DNA of 64,000 bases from Arthrobacter sp. S41 (GTDB lineage Bacteria > Actinomycetota > Actinomycetes > Actinomycetales > Micrococcaceae): assembly GCF_004320535.1 (NCBI RefSeq), contig NZ_SIHY01000001.1, positions 620,001 through 684,000 on the forward strand, read 5' to 3'. This document shows, one piece after another, positions 50,903-60,578 of the stretch. The first letter of the stretch is position 1. Every line of letters starts with the position of its first letter. The position numbers and the translations under genes were made by a program. Under the pieces are notes generated by a model. That model did no database searches and was not told the DNA's origin. It saw nothing but the letters and a program-made list of their open reading frames with translations.

Positions 50903-52300
50903 CTAGCAGACGCCGGGATTTTCTGAGCACCAGGTTCGGAACTGTGCCTGGTTCTGCTGGTGTTCTGCATAGGTGGAGGCAAATTTGGTTTCGCCGGTAC
51001 TGATATTGACCGTCACCCAGTAGTAGTAACCGTTATCTTCCGGATTAGCTGCCGCCTTGATCGCAGCATCTGCGGGAGAGCCGATCGGCGTCGGAGTTAG
51101 GCCGGTATGTACATAGGTGTTGTACTTGTTGGCCTTGTCCTTTTTCTCCGACGGACTGAACTGCAGGCTGTAGCGCTTGAGACCGTAGATGACCGCCGAG
51201 TCCACCTGCAATAAGCCGTGGGTTTCCTTATTGCCTGGGTCCAAACGATTTTCGATCGCTCCGGCTACGGTGGCGTAGTCCTTCTCGCGCGCCTCGGCTT
51301 GGAGGATGGAGGCAACGGTTAAGGTCCGGTAACCCTGTTTCAGATCGGTGATTCCAGCGTTTTTCAACGTTGTTTTGGTGCCCTTAACCATCTTGGCGAG
51401 AACGGTTTTGGCGTTGGTGCCCAGCTCAAAGCGGTACTCCCCTGGGTGCAGCCAACCTTCAAGGTTGGGCACAGATGAGGGAAGCCCGAACTTTTCTGGC
51501 TGATTGGCCAGCTTTTTCAGGTCCGCTAGTTTCAACCCAGAGCTCTTAGCGACCTCGCTCAGTGCTGCGTCAAGGCGGAGGTTAGCTTTCAGCCCAATGT
51601 AGAAGACCTTGCCCGGCTTGTTATTAACCAAAACCTTGGCCGCGTCCGCTGCCGGCATCTGCGACTTAAGCAGGTAGGTGCCGGGGTGAATGAACTTGTT
51701 TGTGGATTCGGAATCCTCAATTGCTTTAATGAGCAGCTTGTCGTTGGAAATCACGTCCATCTCTTCAAGCTTGCGCGAGATCACTCCCACGCCCCAGCCA
51801 TCTTCGACGGTGAATTCCACGGCGGATCCGCCTGGGCCCGGATAGTCGTCGGGATTAAATTGCTTAACCAGAGCCTTAACGAAGAACAGCGACCCTGCGA
51901 CGATCAGGGCAAAAATAATGACGGTGGCCAGCATGACGACGTTGCGCTTGCGCCGGGTTTTTTTGCGTCGTTCGCGCTTAGACACGGAAGGGATTTCGCC
52001 GGTCAAAGAGCTGGCAAACATCGTTTCTGATGCTTGCTCTCCCGTGGTTTGGGTGCCCTGCGCAGGGGCCAGGGCGGGGAGGAACCGGGTGTTGGTATTC
52101 TCCCCGTCCTGGCTTTCTGGTGCGCTCGTGCTTGCCGAGGCAGCGGCGGTTTGCTGTGCAGCGCCACCGCTGTAGTGATTCAGGCCGGTTAGTTCCGGAG
52201 CCGAAGGTTCTGCGATCGGCGGACGTTGGCCCGCCGAGAAGCTTTCGTATAGCGCGCGATGTGTATCGCGTTGGCGCTCATGACGGGCTTCTTCTCGCAT
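50903..52300 (-). CDS. mltG: Endolytic murein transglycosylase MltG
   Basis: MltG cleaves nascent peptidoglycan strands outside the membrane. The 465-residue protein has a cytoplasmic N-terminal region of about 130 residues, low in complexity and rich in Ala, Ser and Glu. A basic patch and one membrane segment follow (NVVMLATVIIFALIVAGSLF, about 144-163), then the YceG domain with a LysM-like part. The catalytic Glu lies in VASILQAEAREKDYATVAGA, and the usual HTGLTPTPIGSPADAAIKAA follows. It lies 49 bp after ruvX. Confidence 0.94.
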   Translation of the reverse strand: MREEARHERQRDTHRALYESFSAGQRPPIAEPSAPELTGLNHYSGGAAQQTAAASASTSAPESQDGENTNTRFLPALAPAQGTQTTGEQASETMFASSLTGEIPSVSKRERRKKTRRKRNVVMLATVIIFALIVAGSLFFVKALVKQFNPDDYPGPGGSAVEFTVEDGWGVGVISRKLEEMDVISNDKLLIKAIEDSESTNKFIHPGTYLLKSQMPAADAAKVLVNNKPGKVFYIGLKANLRLDAALSEVAKSSGLKLADLKKLANQPEKFGLPSSVPNLEGWLHPGEYRFELGTNAKTVLAKMVKGTKTTLKNAGITDLKQGYRTLTVASILQAEAREKDYATVAGAIENRLDPGNKETHGLLQVDSAVIYGLKRYSLQFSPSEKKDKANKYNTYVHTGLTPTPIGSPADAAIKAAANPEDNGYYYWVTVNISTGETKFASTYAEHQQNQAQFRTWCSENPGVC

Positions 52301-52349
52301 TGACTCTCGTTTCTCGGGGCGGTTCGTACTAAACCTAGGATCGCTAGGT

Positions 52350-52823
52350 TTACTTCAGTACGATCCGGCTGGCCTGCACGCGGACGTTGTTCCGGCGCAT
52401 TTCCAGCACCTGCTGCAGGATTTCTGTGGCTGCGACTTGGTCGACAACCTTGCGATGATCCTCCATCTTACGTCCCGAAGCATGCAACGCGCGGTGCGCA
52501 TTAACCGTGCTCAAGCGTTCGTCAACCAGAAAAACCGACAGCTCGATATTAGCCTCTGAAGCTTCTTCTGCCAAAGCAATAGCGTAGTCACGAGCCATTT
52601 TGGTGGATTCTGTGGTGTTTCCGGCCAGCGATTTTGGCTCCCCGATGAACACCTCGGTGGCATTTCGATCGGTGATGATGCGCAAAAGCATTCGACGGTC
52701 CGAATTTTTCTTCACATCGCGTCGAAGGGTCATCACAGGGGTCGCCAGAATGCCCGATGGGTCAGACGCGGCAACGCCGACGCGGGCTAGGCCCACGTCG
52801 ACGCCGAGTGCAACATTAGCCAT
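52350..52823 (-). CDS. ruvX: Pre-16S rRNA nuclease / RuvX (YqgF) family
   Basis: YqgF/RuvX is an RNase H-like nuclease implicated in 5' end maturation of 16S rRNA and annotated as a putative Holliday junction resolvase. The 157-residue protein starts VALGVDVGLARVGVAASDPS with the catalytic Asp, then GEPKSLAGNTTE and SVFLVDERLSTVNAHRALHA with the further acidic residues. It overlaps the alaS end by 8 bp. A small hairpin (52330-52352) covers its stop codon. Confidence 0.94.
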   Translation of the reverse strand: MANVALGVDVGLARVGVAASDPSGILATPVMTLRRDVKKNSDRRMLLRIITDRNATEVFIGEPKSLAGNTTESTKMARDYAIALAEEASEANIELSVFLVDERLSTVNAHRALHASGRKMEDHRKVVDQVAATEILQQVLEMRRNNVRVQASRIVLK

Positions 52824-55506
52824 TAGCTAGGGCCGCCCGGATAGCATCCAGTGCTTCGTCAATCTTCGAAGCATCCTGGCCGCCGCCCTGAGCCATATCG
52901 TCCTTGCCGCCGCCACCGCCGCCGAGTACACCGGTCGCGGTACGGACCAAGGCCCCAGCCTTAAATCCATTGGCACGTGCGTCATCGTTGGTCACTGCTA
53001 GCACCAGTGGACGGCCGTTGGATTCGCCGATCAAGACGATCACCGCCGCTTCACTGCCTAGCTTGCCGCGCAGATCCAAAGCCATGGTGCGTAGCGCATC
53101 AGCCGAATCGATCTGGCCGGCGTTGTGTGCCAGCAGACGGGTCGAACCGATGGTGACGACCTTCTCCAACAGCGATGCGGACTGTGCAAGCATTGCCCGG
53201 CTCTTGAGTTCAGCGATCTGCTTTTCAGCCGCCTTGAGCTTGGCAACGGTGTCGTTAACACGCTCGGAGACCTGGTTAGAAGGCACACGGAACAAGCCCG
53301 AAAGCTCAGAAACCAAAGCACGCTCAGCTGCGCCGTGACGGAATGCTTCCATACCGACCAGCGCCTCAACACGGCGGTTGCCCGAGCCCACCGAAGCTTC
53401 GGAGAGCAAGGTCAGCTGACCAATGCGGGCGGTGTTATCCACGTGGGTACCACCACACAGTTCGCGCGACCAAGCACCGTTCATTTCAACCACGCGAACG
53501 TCGTTGGAGTACTTTTCGCCGAACAGGCTCATAGCGCCCAGCTTCTTCGCCTCTGCCAGAGCCATTTCGTTGGTGACAACCTGGTAGTTCGAAGCAATTG
53601 CGAGGTTCACAACCTCTTCAACTTCGCTGCGAGCTGCTGGCGAAAGCGCCTCTGCCCACGAGAAGTCGAAGCGCAGGTAGCCTGCCTTGTTGAAGGAACC
53701 AGCCTGGGTGGCCGTTGGGCCAAGCAGCTCGCGCAGTGCAGCGTGCACCAAGTGAGTGGCGGAGTGTGCCTGCTCGCCGGAGCGACGGCGTACCGCGTCA
53801 ACTTCGGTGCGGACCAAAGCCTCGGCTGGAAGCTCGCCCTCACGCACGATCACCTTGTGTACGTTCAGACCCTTAACCGGAGCCTGCACATCGGTGACCT
53901 CGAGAACAAAGCCATCACCGGTGATCAGACCGCTGTCGCCAGCCTGTCCGCCGGACTCAGCGTAGAACGGGGTCTCGTTGAGCACCAGGTCAATTTCCTG
54001 ACCCTGCTCAGCGTAAGGAACAACCTGGCCGTCGCGGATAATGCCACGGATCGACGACTCGCCCTGAAGGGTGTCATAACCGGTGAAGTGCACATTGCCG
54101 GCCTCAGCCAGCTGGCTGTAGACAGAAAGGTCAGCGTGGCCGGCCTTCTTGGCCTTAGCATCCTTCTGCGCGCGGGTGCGCTGTTCGTTCATCAGTTCGC
54201 GGAAGCGCGGCTCGTCAACGGACAGACCAGCTTCTGCTGCGATCTCTAGGGTGAGGTCGATCGGGAAACCGAAGGTGTCGTGCAGGGTGAAAGCGTCGTC
54301 ACCTGAAAGGTTCTTGCCCTCGTCCTTAGCGTGACCCAGCGCTTCATCAAGACGGGTGGTGCCCGAAGCGATGGTGCGACGGAATGCGCGCTCTTCAGCG
54401 TAAGCAATGCGCGCAATACGCTCGAAGTCGTTGGCTACCTCTGGGTAAACACCCTTCATGGCATCGCGCGAGACTGGAAGTAGCTCTGGGAGTACTTCGG
54501 TATCCACGCCCATCAGGCGCATGGCACGCACGGCACGACGAATCAGGCGGCGCAGCACGTAGCCGCGGCCTTCATTGCCCGGAGTGACCTGGTCGGAGAT
54601 CAGCATCAGCGAGGAGCGGATGTGATCGGCGATCATGCGCAGGCGCACGTCGGTGGCGTGGTTAGGGTCAGTTGGATCCTCGGTGGAGGTGTAGGTGACG
54701 CCAGCGAGTTCTGCAGCCTTGTCGAGCACCGGACGGACCTGATCGGTCTCGTACATGTTCTCCACACCCTGCAAGATCATCGCAAGGCGCTCAAGGCCTA
54801 GACCGGTGTCGATATTGCGCTTTGGCAGTTCGCCGGCAACATCAAAATCGGTCTTTGAGCGTACGGCCGAAAGGCGGTACTGCATGAACACGAGGTTCCA
54901 GATTTCGATGTAGCGGGTCTCGTCGACAGCTGGGCCGCCTTCTTGACCGTACTGTGCACCGCGATCGTAGTAGATCTCCGAGCAAGGACCGCCGGGACCG
55001 GGCTGGCCGGTGTTCCAGTAGTTATCTTCCTTACCGGTGCCTACAACGCGCTCGGTCGGGATGCCGATCTCTTCTTCCCAGATCCGTCGTGCTTCAACGT
55101 CCTTCTCATCGCCGTCTTCATAGACGGTGACCCAAAGGCGTTCCTTGTCCAGACCGTAGCCACCATCCTCGAGCGAGTTGGTCAGCAGTTCCCAGGCGTA
55201 GTGAATGGCTTCATTCTTGAAGTAGTCACCGAAGGAGAAGTTACCGCACATCTGGAAGAAGGTGCCGTGACGTACGGTCTTACCTACTTCTTCGATGTCG
55301 CCGGTACGGATGCACTTCTGCACCGAAGTCGCACGGTTGTACGGAGCCTCTTCACGGGCGGTGAGGTACGGAATGAAAGGAACCATACCGGCCACAGTGA
55401 ACAAGAGTGAAGGGTCGGCTGATACCAGCGAGGCGCTGGGCACCGCGGTGTGGCCCTTCGAGACGAAAAAGTCGACCCACCGACGGGCAATTTCCTGCGT
55501 TTTCAT
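52816..55506 (-). CDS. alaS: Alanyl-tRNA synthetase
   Basis: AlaRS charges tRNA-Ala. The 896-residue class II enzyme begins with EIARRWVDFFVSKGHTAVPS and has the motif 2 region FFQMCGNFSFGDYFK. The editing domain carries HSATHLVHAALRE and CGGTHVDNTARIG. A C-terminal C-Ala domain with GGGGGGKDDMAQGGG follows. All domains are present. It lies 19 bp after the small membrane protein gene and leads into ruvX and mltG. Confidence 0.98.
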   Translation of the reverse strand: MKTQEIARRWVDFFVSKGHTAVPSASLVSADPSLLFTVAGMVPFIPYLTAREEAPYNRATSVQKCIRTGDIEEVGKTVRHGTFFQMCGNFSFGDYFKNEAIHYAWELLTNSLEDGGYGLDKERLWVTVYEDGDEKDVEARRIWEEEIGIPTERVVGTGKEDNYWNTGQPGPGGPCSEIYYDRGAQYGQEGGPAVDETRYIEIWNLVFMQYRLSAVRSKTDFDVAGELPKRNIDTGLGLERLAMILQGVENMYETDQVRPVLDKAAELAGVTYTSTEDPTDPNHATDVRLRMIADHIRSSLMLISDQVTPGNEGRGYVLRRLIRRAVRAMRLMGVDTEVLPELLPVSRDAMKGVYPEVANDFERIARIAYAEERAFRRTIASGTTRLDEALGHAKDEGKNLSGDDAFTLHDTFGFPIDLTLEIAAEAGLSVDEPRFRELMNEQRTRAQKDAKAKKAGHADLSVYSQLAEAGNVHFTGYDTLQGESSIRGIIRDGQVVPYAEQGQEIDLVLNETPFYAESGGQAGDSGLITGDGFVLEVTDVQAPVKGLNVHKVIVREGELPAEALVRTEVDAVRRRSGEQAHSATHLVHAALRELLGPTATQAGSFNKAGYLRFDFSWAEALSPAARSEVEEVVNLAIASNYQVVTNEMALAEAKKLGAMSLFGEKYSNDVRVVEMNGAWSRELCGGTHVDNTARIGQLTLLSEASVGSGNRRVEALVGMEAFRHGAAERALVSELSGLFRVPSNQVSERVNDTVAKLKAAEKQIAELKSRAMLAQSASLLEKVVTIGSTRLLAHNAGQIDSADALRTMALDLRGKLGSEAAVIVLIGESNGRPLVLAVTNDDARANGFKAGALVRTATGVLGGGGGGKDDMAQGGGQDASKIDEALDAIRAALANG

Positions 55507-55525
55507 CGTGTTACGGATGATCCCT

Positions 55526-55735
55526 TCACTTAGCGGCGTCCACGCCCAAGGCGGAACGTAATTCTTCTTCGCGGGAGCTCATTCCTTGATGGAAGGCTTC
55601 CAAATATTCCGCGACGCGGTCAGTGTATTTGCTGACCTGGCGATTAAGCGCTGCCCCGGACTTTACTTCAGCGTATTTCTTGGTGGCGAGCATTCCTACG
55701 CCCACACCAATAGAAACCCACAAGAGCTTTTTCAT
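55526..55735 (-). CDS. Small membrane-associated protein (DUF6167-like)
   Basis: The 69-residue protein starts MKKLLWVSIGVGVGMLATKK, a single N-terminal membrane segment, followed by a polar helical tail (VSKYTDRVAEYLEAFHQGMS). AAGGAG lies 8 nt before the ATG. The position between a DUF948 gene and alaS matches a small conserved actinobacterial family that I believe is DUF6167. Function unknown. Confidence 0.7.
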   Translation of the reverse strand: MKKLLWVSIGVGVGMLATKKYAEVKSGAALNRQVSKYTDRVAEYLEAFHQGMSSREEELRSALGVDAAK

Positions 55736-55813
55736 TCTAGTCTCCTTGGCGGCCATCAGCTGGCCGACGGTCTGATCAAGCATCGATACGTGTTCGATCG
55801 AACAGGCTCTGAC

Positions 55814-56185
55814 TTAGCGGCTGCGACGTGCCTTGCCACTTGGCTTGGTGTTCATTGCAACCTTCACGCCTTCGGTGAACGCGGCGACCTTGATCAGCGG
55901 CTTGCCTACGGTGGCAGCAACTAGCGAGGACAGCGCGGAAACATTGGCACTGGTATCAGAAACGTTACTGGTGATCGTGTCGACCTTTTTGAGCTGGTCA
56001 TTGGTGGTGGCGACCGTGTTGGCGACCTCCCCTAGCAATGGGGTGGTTCCGTCTGCCACGTCTTTGATCGTGGTGCGAAGCTCATCAAACACCTTGCCCA
56101 ATTTAATGATCGGCACTGCCAGCAGTACGACCAGTACTACAAACGCGCCGGCGGCGATAAGCCCTGCAATATCCGAACCCGACAT
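55814..56185 (-). CDS. DUF948 family membrane protein
   Basis: The 123-residue protein has one N-terminal membrane segment (about 5-28, IAGLIAAGAFVVLVVLLAVP). A helical domain follows, with regularly spaced polar residues (LRTTIKDVADGTTPLLGEVA, TSNVSDTSANVSALSSLVAA) as in DUF948, and then a basic C-terminus (GKARRSR). GAGGA lies about 6 nt before the ATG at 56185. It precedes the small membrane protein and alaS, a conserved actinobacterial order. Function unknown. Confidence 0.82.
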   Translation of the reverse strand: MSGSDIAGLIAAGAFVVLVVLLAVPIIKLGKVFDELRTTIKDVADGTTPLLGEVANTVATTNDQLKKVDTITSNVSDTSANVSALSSLVAATVGKPLIKVAAFTEGVKVAMNTKPSGKARRSR

Positions 56186-56261
56186 GTGCTTCCTCTTCTG
56201 CTTTGGTTTTTGGTGCCAGTCCACCTTATCGAAGTCTGAGCTCCAACAGGTAGTTAAGCGA

Positions 56262-56293
56262 CAAGCCCGCAACCGAAATCGGTTGCGGGCTTG
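56262..56293 (-). terminator. Hairpin terminator downstream of rpsD
   Basis: CAAGCCCGCAACCGA and TCGGTTGCGGGCTTG form a near-continuous 15-bp palindrome 16 bp past the rpsD stop. There is no clear T run, so termination may be partial. Confidence 0.6.
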
Positions 56294-56309
56294 GAACTAG
56301 CGCACGGAT

Positions 56310-56933
56310 TTAGCGTGCGTAGTACTCGACCACGAGGTTCTCTTCGCAGGTCACTGGGATCTCTGCACGCTCAGGAGCGCGCAGGTAGGTAGCCTGAAGG
56401 GCTTCCAGCTTTACGTCCAGGTAGCTAGGAACAGCTGGAAGCACCTTTGCGTGCTCACCTGCTGCAGCCATCTGGAAAGGAACCATCTTCTCGCTCTTCT
56501 CGTGTACGTGGATCAGCTGACCCGGCTGTACCTTGAAGGACGGACGGTCAACACGCTGGCCGTTGACCAGGATGTGACGGTGCACAACCAGCTGGCGAGC
56601 CTGCTGGATGGTGCGAGCGAAGCCTGCACGCAGAACCAAAGCATCCAAGCGGGACTCGAGCAGTGCCAACAGGTTGTCACCGGTCTGGCCGCCGAGGCGC
56701 TTAGCTTCCTTGAATGCGTTCAGCATCTGAACTTCGCGGATGCCGTACTGGGCACGCAAACGCTGCTTTTCGCGCAGACGTACTGCGTAGTCGCTGTCCT
56801 GCTTCTTACGGGCGCGGCCATGCTGGCCTGGACCGTATGGACGGCGCTCCATGTACTTTTCAGCTTTAGGGGTCAATGCAAGGCCGAGCGCACGCGAAAG
56901 GCGTACGGTGCGGCGGGCACGGGCGTTAGCCAT
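56310..56933 (-). CDS. rpsD: 30S ribosomal protein S4
   Basis: S4 nucleates 30S assembly by binding 16S rRNA. The 207-residue protein has the N-terminal zinc-free form (ARARRTVRLSRALGLALTPK), the QHGRARKKQDSDYAVRLREK region and an S4 RNA-binding domain (ARQLVVHRHILVNGQRVDRP). It ends with EENLVVEYYAR. It is transcribed alone in Micrococcaceae, away from rpsM-rpsK-rpoA. The 188-bp gap upstream (56934-57121) shows no gene and probably holds its promoter and leader. Confidence 0.98.
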   Translation of the reverse strand: MANARARRTVRLSRALGLALTPKAEKYMERRPYGPGQHGRARKKQDSDYAVRLREKQRLRAQYGIREVQMLNAFKEAKRLGGQTGDNLLALLESRLDALVLRAGFARTIQQARQLVVHRHILVNGQRVDRPSFKVQPGQLIHVHEKSEKMVPFQMAAAGEHAKVLPAVPSYLDVKLEALQATYLRAPERAEIPVTCEENLVVEYYAR

Positions 56934-57121
56934 TAATGTGTCCCTTTCGATCAGCGACGGTATCTACTGGCCTCCAGGATGGAGAGTGTGTGGGCGTCGC
57001 GGCCCTGCTACACTGCAACCCTGCTCCAGTACGCGATCGCTCGCATTCTGGGCATGGCTTGCCAGCCAAAGATCAAGTCTACACGAAACCAGTACGCCTG
57101 GCGCTGAGTTCTAGCGCACAA

Positions 57122-58528
57122 TTAACGCTGCTTTTTACCTCGTACCGGGTCCTTGCCGCGAATGATTTCACGCAGCCGGGTGAGCCTGGCGCCAATGGTT
57201 TTTTCGGCCCCATTAACTGTCGGCGTGTAGTAGTTGGTGCCGACTAGATCATCGGGCAAATACTGCTGGGTGGCGATGGAATGTGGCGCGTCATGGGCGT
57301 AGATGTAGCCCACGCCGTGGCCCAGTTGTTTGGCACCGGGATAGTGTGCGTCGCGCAAATGATCTGGAACCAAGGATCCCTTGCCTTCGGCTACATCCGC
57401 TAAGGCGGCGTTGGTGGCGTTGTAGGAGGCATTGGATTTTGGTGCGGTCGCCAAATGCACGGTCGCTTGGCCCAGCATGATCCGCGCTTCGGGCATGCCG
57501 GTCAGTTGCACCGATTGGGCCGCGGCGACGGCCAGGGGAAGGGCGGTGGGATCGGCCATGCCAATATCTTCACTGGCTGAAATCATCAGTCGCCGGGCAA
57601 TGAAGCGGGGGTCCTCCCCCGCGGAGAGCATACGTGCAAGATAGTGCAGGGCGGCATCCACGTCGGAGCCGCGGATGGACTTGATGAATGCGGAAATGAT
57701 GTCGTAGTGCTGGTCGCCGTCCCTGTCGTAGCGCTGGACCGCTTGGTCCATGGCCAGCTGGACGTGATCCGCGGTGATCTGCACCGGCGGGGCCACGCCA
57801 GCTCCGGCGGCGTTCCAGGCCACTGCCCCGGCAGCTTCCAGCACGGTCAGCGAGCGGCGGGCATCGCCCTGGGCCAGCCGGACGATGGCATCGCGCTGCT
57901 CCTCTTCGAGGATCACCTGGTCGTTGAAGCCGCGTTCGTCAGATACGGCGCGTTCAAGCAGGGTCGACAGGTCACCGTCGGTCAGCGGACGCAAGGTCAG
58001 TAGCAGCGAACGCGAGAGCAGCGGGGAGATCACCGAGAAGGACGGATTTTCCGTTGTCGCAGCCACCAGCACCACCACGCGGTTTTCCACCCCGGGCAGC
58101 AAGGCATCTTGCTGGGCCTTGTTGAAGCGGTGGATCTCATCGAGGAACAAAACGGTGGTGACCCCGCGCAGGTCGCGGTCGTCCTTGGCCTGCTCGATGA
58201 CCCGGCGTACGTCCTTCACCCCGGCGGTGATCGCCGAGAGTTCGACGAATTTGCGGTCGGTAGCGCGGGCGATCACATGGGCGATGGTCGTTTTGCCGAT
58301 GCCCGGAGGCCCGTAGAGGATCACGCTGGCCGGACCGGCCAAGCCGGTCTCCGGGTTTTCGGCAAGCTGGCGCAAAGGCGAGCCGGGACCGAGCAGGTGC
58401 TGCTGGCCTACCAGTTCATCCAGCGACTTGGGGCGCATGCGCACCGCAAGAGGCGGACGCGGCCGGTTGACTTGGGGCTCGCGTGCTTCGCGCGGATCAT
58501 CGGACAGGGAATCGAACAAATCGCTCAC
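57122..58528 (-). CDS. rarA: Replication-associated recombination protein RarA (MgsA)
   Basis: RarA is an AAA+ ATPase that acts at stalled replication forks. The 468-residue protein has the Walker [17 protein letters not shown], Walker [17 protein letters not shown] and sensor 1 region [15 protein letters not shown]. The C-terminal MgsA domain has [19 protein letters not shown] and the conserved AYxYAHDxP-like [20 protein letters not shown]. It starts with GTG and is divergent from dtd. Confidence 0.95.
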   Translation of the reverse strand: MSDLFDSLSDDPREAREPQVNRPRPPLAVRMRPKSLDELVGQQHLLGPGSPLRQLAENPETGLAGPASVILYGPPGIGKTTIAHVIARATDRKFVELSAITAGVKDVRRVIEQAKDDRDLRGVTTVLFLDEIHRFNKAQQDALLPGVENRVVVLVAATTENPSFSVISPLLSRSLLLTLRPLTDGDLSTLLERAVSDERGFNDQVILEEEQRDAIVRLAQGDARRSLTVLEAAGAVAWNAAGAGVAPPVQITADHVQLAMDQAVQRYDRDGDQHYDIISAFIKSIRGSDVDAALHYLARMLSAGEDPRFIARRLMISASEDIGMADPTALPLAVAAAQSVQLTGMPEARIMLGQATVHLATAPKSNASYNATNAALADVAEGKGSLVPDHLRDAHYPGAKQLGHGVGYIYAHDAPHSIATQQYLPDDLVGTNYYTPTVNGAEKTIGARLTRLREIIRGKDPVRGKKQR

Positions 58529-58617
58529 CTGCTAAGCCTACCGATATTCTGGGAGTCGCGCGGTGCATGCCAACACGCCACCGCCGACACCTATTGCCTC
58601 TTGAAAGGACTTGCTCC

Positions 58618-59055
58618 ATGCGCGCCGTCGTCCAGGTCGCCAGCACCGCCCACGTCGAAGTTGACGGGGAGATCACAGGCCGGTTGGACTCCCCCGGGCT
58701 GGTGATCCTGCTGGGCGTGACTCACGATGACGATCAGGCCACCGCGCGCAAGGTCGCCCAGAAGATCTGGCAGCTGCGCATTTTGGAGGATGAAACCTCC
58801 GCTGCCAGCAAAAATGCCCCGCTCTTGGTGATCAGCCAGTTCACCCTCTACGGCTCGGTGCGCAAGGGGCGCCGGCCTTCGTGGTCCAATGCGGCACCAG
58901 GGCCGGTGAGCGAGCCGTTGTACGAATACTTCGTGGCTTACTTGCGGGAACTGGGCGCGAGCGTTCAGACCGGCGCATTTGGCGCGATGATGAATGTCTC
59001 GCTGACCAATACCGGTCCGTTCACGATGATCGTCGACTCGGCAGACCTCCCCTAG
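58618..59055 (+). CDS. dtd: D-aminoacyl-tRNA deacylase
   Basis: Dtd removes D-amino acids (and glycine from tRNA-Ala) from tRNAs. The 145-residue protein has the two active-site cross-subunit motifs: SQFTLYG near residue 80 and TNTGPFTMIVDS near the C-terminus (usual form NxGPxT). It starts MRAVVQVASTAHVEVDGE. AAAGGA lies 9 nt before the ATG. It is divergent from rarA and its stop shares CTAG with the padR stop. Confidence 0.94.
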   Translation: MRAVVQVASTAHVEVDGEITGRLDSPGLVILLGVTHDDDQATARKVAQKIWQLRILEDETSAASKNAPLLVISQFTLYGSVRKGRRPSWSNAAPGPVSEPLYEYFVAYLRELGASVQTGAFGAMMNVSLTNTGPFTMIVDSADLP

Positions 59056-59381
59056 CGGCTGGTGCTCTGTACCAGTTTGGTCAGTTGCTCGAAGCTGGCT
59101 CGTTGCTCGGCTAGTTCTACCCGACCGGCGGCGGCTAGTTCGTAGACCTTGCGCCCCGGCCCGCCTTGGCCTTCTTGCCACCGGGTTTCCACGAGACCCG
59201 CGGCTTCCAGCTTCGCCAATGCGGGGTACAGCGTTGCGCCTTTGAGCGGGCCGAAACCGCGTTCTTGCAGGGACTTGGACAGGGCATAGCCGTGAGCGTG
59301 GCCGTTGGAGAGCTCAGCCAGCAGGAGCATCGGGAGCATGGCGCGTTGCCAGCTGCCAGGAAATGGCGAGTCCTTACTCAT
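59052..59381 (-). CDS. PadR-family transcriptional regulator
   Basis: The 109-residue winged-helix protein has the PadR hallmarks: MLPMLLLAELSNGHAHGYAL, then GFGPLKGATLYPALAKLEAA, and GPGRKVYELAAAGRVEL. The C-terminal dimerisation helix is short, as in the PadR-s1 type. AAGG lies 7 nt before the ATG, which overlaps the stop of the upstream membrane protein gene by 8 bp. PadR proteins downstream of a HAAS-domain membrane partner are a known arrangement; the ligand is unknown. Confidence 0.9.
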   Translation of the reverse strand: MSKDSPFPGSWQRAMLPMLLLAELSNGHAHGYALSKSLQERGFGPLKGATLYPALAKLEAAGLVETRWQEGQGGPGRKVYELAAAGRVELAEQRASFEQLTKLVQSTSR

Positions 59382-60492
59382 CGCGGCCTTCTTCCATACC
59401 GCGGACTTGGGCGCGCCTTTCAGCAAGCTTGGATTCTACGTATTCTGCGCGATTCGCCGGGCGCAACTCGTAGAGGGTCACCGCAACAAAAATCAGAAGG
59501 CACGCCGCGAAGAAGATATCCCATCCACTGCGGTCTGGGGCGATCGCCTCCGGCACGAGGCTGAAGCTGTAGAGGCCCACTACGGCTAGCGGTAGCAGGC
59601 GGCGTAGTAACCAGCGTCGCTTCAGCGCTGTGCCGGTGTTCACTGACAGGCCGATAGCGAATTCGCCCGGCGTGCCGAACTCTTGCGCAATGCTGGCCCC
59701 GCCGCCCTCCATGCTCATATTCGACCAGTGCTCGCGGGCAGGTTCCAGAGCGGACGCCGCTTCCCTGCTTCGCATTCCGTAGCGCCCGCGCAGCAAACGA
59801 GTGGTTTCGGCAAACCACGCTTCTGGATCCGTGAAAGCGCAGGCGCCACCGCGTACTGGTTCAGACTCATCATTCCATGGCAGCCAGAACACACCGACAG
59901 CCAGGGCGATGCCGAGAATCGGCGCCAGCCAATTGGGCAGCGGCATGACCTCTCCACCGCCGAATACCGCGATCAGTACGGCTGCTGCGATGGAAACCGC
60001 AATTCCGGACAACCCCAGCACCCATGATCGCGCGAATTTGCCTTTCAAACGGTAGAACCACCACAGGTGCCCGGATAAGGCGATTCCCGTGCCTGCAGTC
60101 AGGGCCGCCAGTTGCCAGAAGTGCCACGAGTTCGACGTCCATCCGTCGCGGAATCCGACCCACGTGCCAAAACCGGTGCACAGCAGGCCAACAACGAGCC
60201 CGATGCCAGCCAGGAGCAGCAAACTGCTGTTGATCGGCATCTCCGAATCCGCAAGCTGCTGCGGATCCAGGCGCGCGAAAGCCCGGGCTTCGCCGAATTC
60301 AGCGGGATCACCAAAGAGTTCTTCTGCGCTTTGACCGCTGTCGCGGAGCGCATCCAGCACTTTGCCCAGTTCCGCTGCGCACTGGGAATCGTTCAGCTCC
60401 TTCCACCACATCGCGATGTTGAAGTCCTGCGCCCATTGTCGGTCGCTTTCAGGGTAGAGCTCGATGATGTCATTGGGTTCTGCCGAGGCCAA
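59374..60492 (-). CDS. PadR-associated membrane protein with two HAAS-like domains
   Basis: The 372-residue protein has an N-terminal cytoplasmic HAAS-like helical unit (about 28-68: WWKELNDSQCAAELGKVLDA and ELFGDPAEFGEA) and four membrane segments (about 88-205). A second HAAS-like unit follows (about 228-300: WFAETTRLLRGRYGM and SIAQEFGTPGEFAIGLS), then two more membrane segments (about 305-350). The duplication is unusual; most family members have one HAAS unit. The TTG start has GGAG 6 nt upstream. It is translated just before padR, and a 21-bp palindrome lies upstream. Confidence 0.8.
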   Translation of the reverse strand: MASAEPNDIIELYPESDRQWAQDFNIAMWWKELNDSQCAAELGKVLDALRDSGQSAEELFGDPAEFGEARAFARLDPQQLADSEMPINSSLLLLAGIGLVVGLLCTGFGTWVGFRDGWTSNSWHFWQLAALTAGTGIALSGHLWWFYRLKGKFARSWVLGLSGIAVSIAAAVLIAVFGGGEVMPLPNWLAPILGIALAVGVFWLPWNDESEPVRGGACAFTDPEAWFAETTRLLRGRYGMRSREAASALEPAREHWSNMSMEGGGASIAQEFGTPGEFAIGLSVNTGTALKRRWLLRRLLPLAVVGLYSFSLVPEAIAPDRSGWDIFFAACLLIFVAVTLYELRPANRAEYVESKLAERRAQVRGMEEGRDE

Positions 60493-60515
60493 GTGCTCTC
60501 CTGGGATCTAAAAGT

Positions 60516-60536
60516 CTAGGTTGAAAACCAACCTAG
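60516..60536. promoter_or_regulatory. Palindromic operator of the HAAS-padR operon
   Basis: CTAGGTTG-AAAAC-CAACCTAG is a perfect 8-bp dyad beginning 24 bp before the operon start. On the minus strand a TAATAC sequence adjoins it and may be the -10 box, so a bound PadR would block transcription. Confidence 0.65.
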
Positions 60537-60578
60537 TATTAAAACCAGCTTTAATCTACTTTTTAGCCTATTTCATGC

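Noticed and set aside
52330-52352. Hairpin TAAACCTAG-GATCG-CTAGGTTTA at the ruvX stop, similar in core to the padR operator.
   Set aside because: No T run follows and the spacing differs from the padR site. It may be a weak processing or stability hairpin, but there is no further support.
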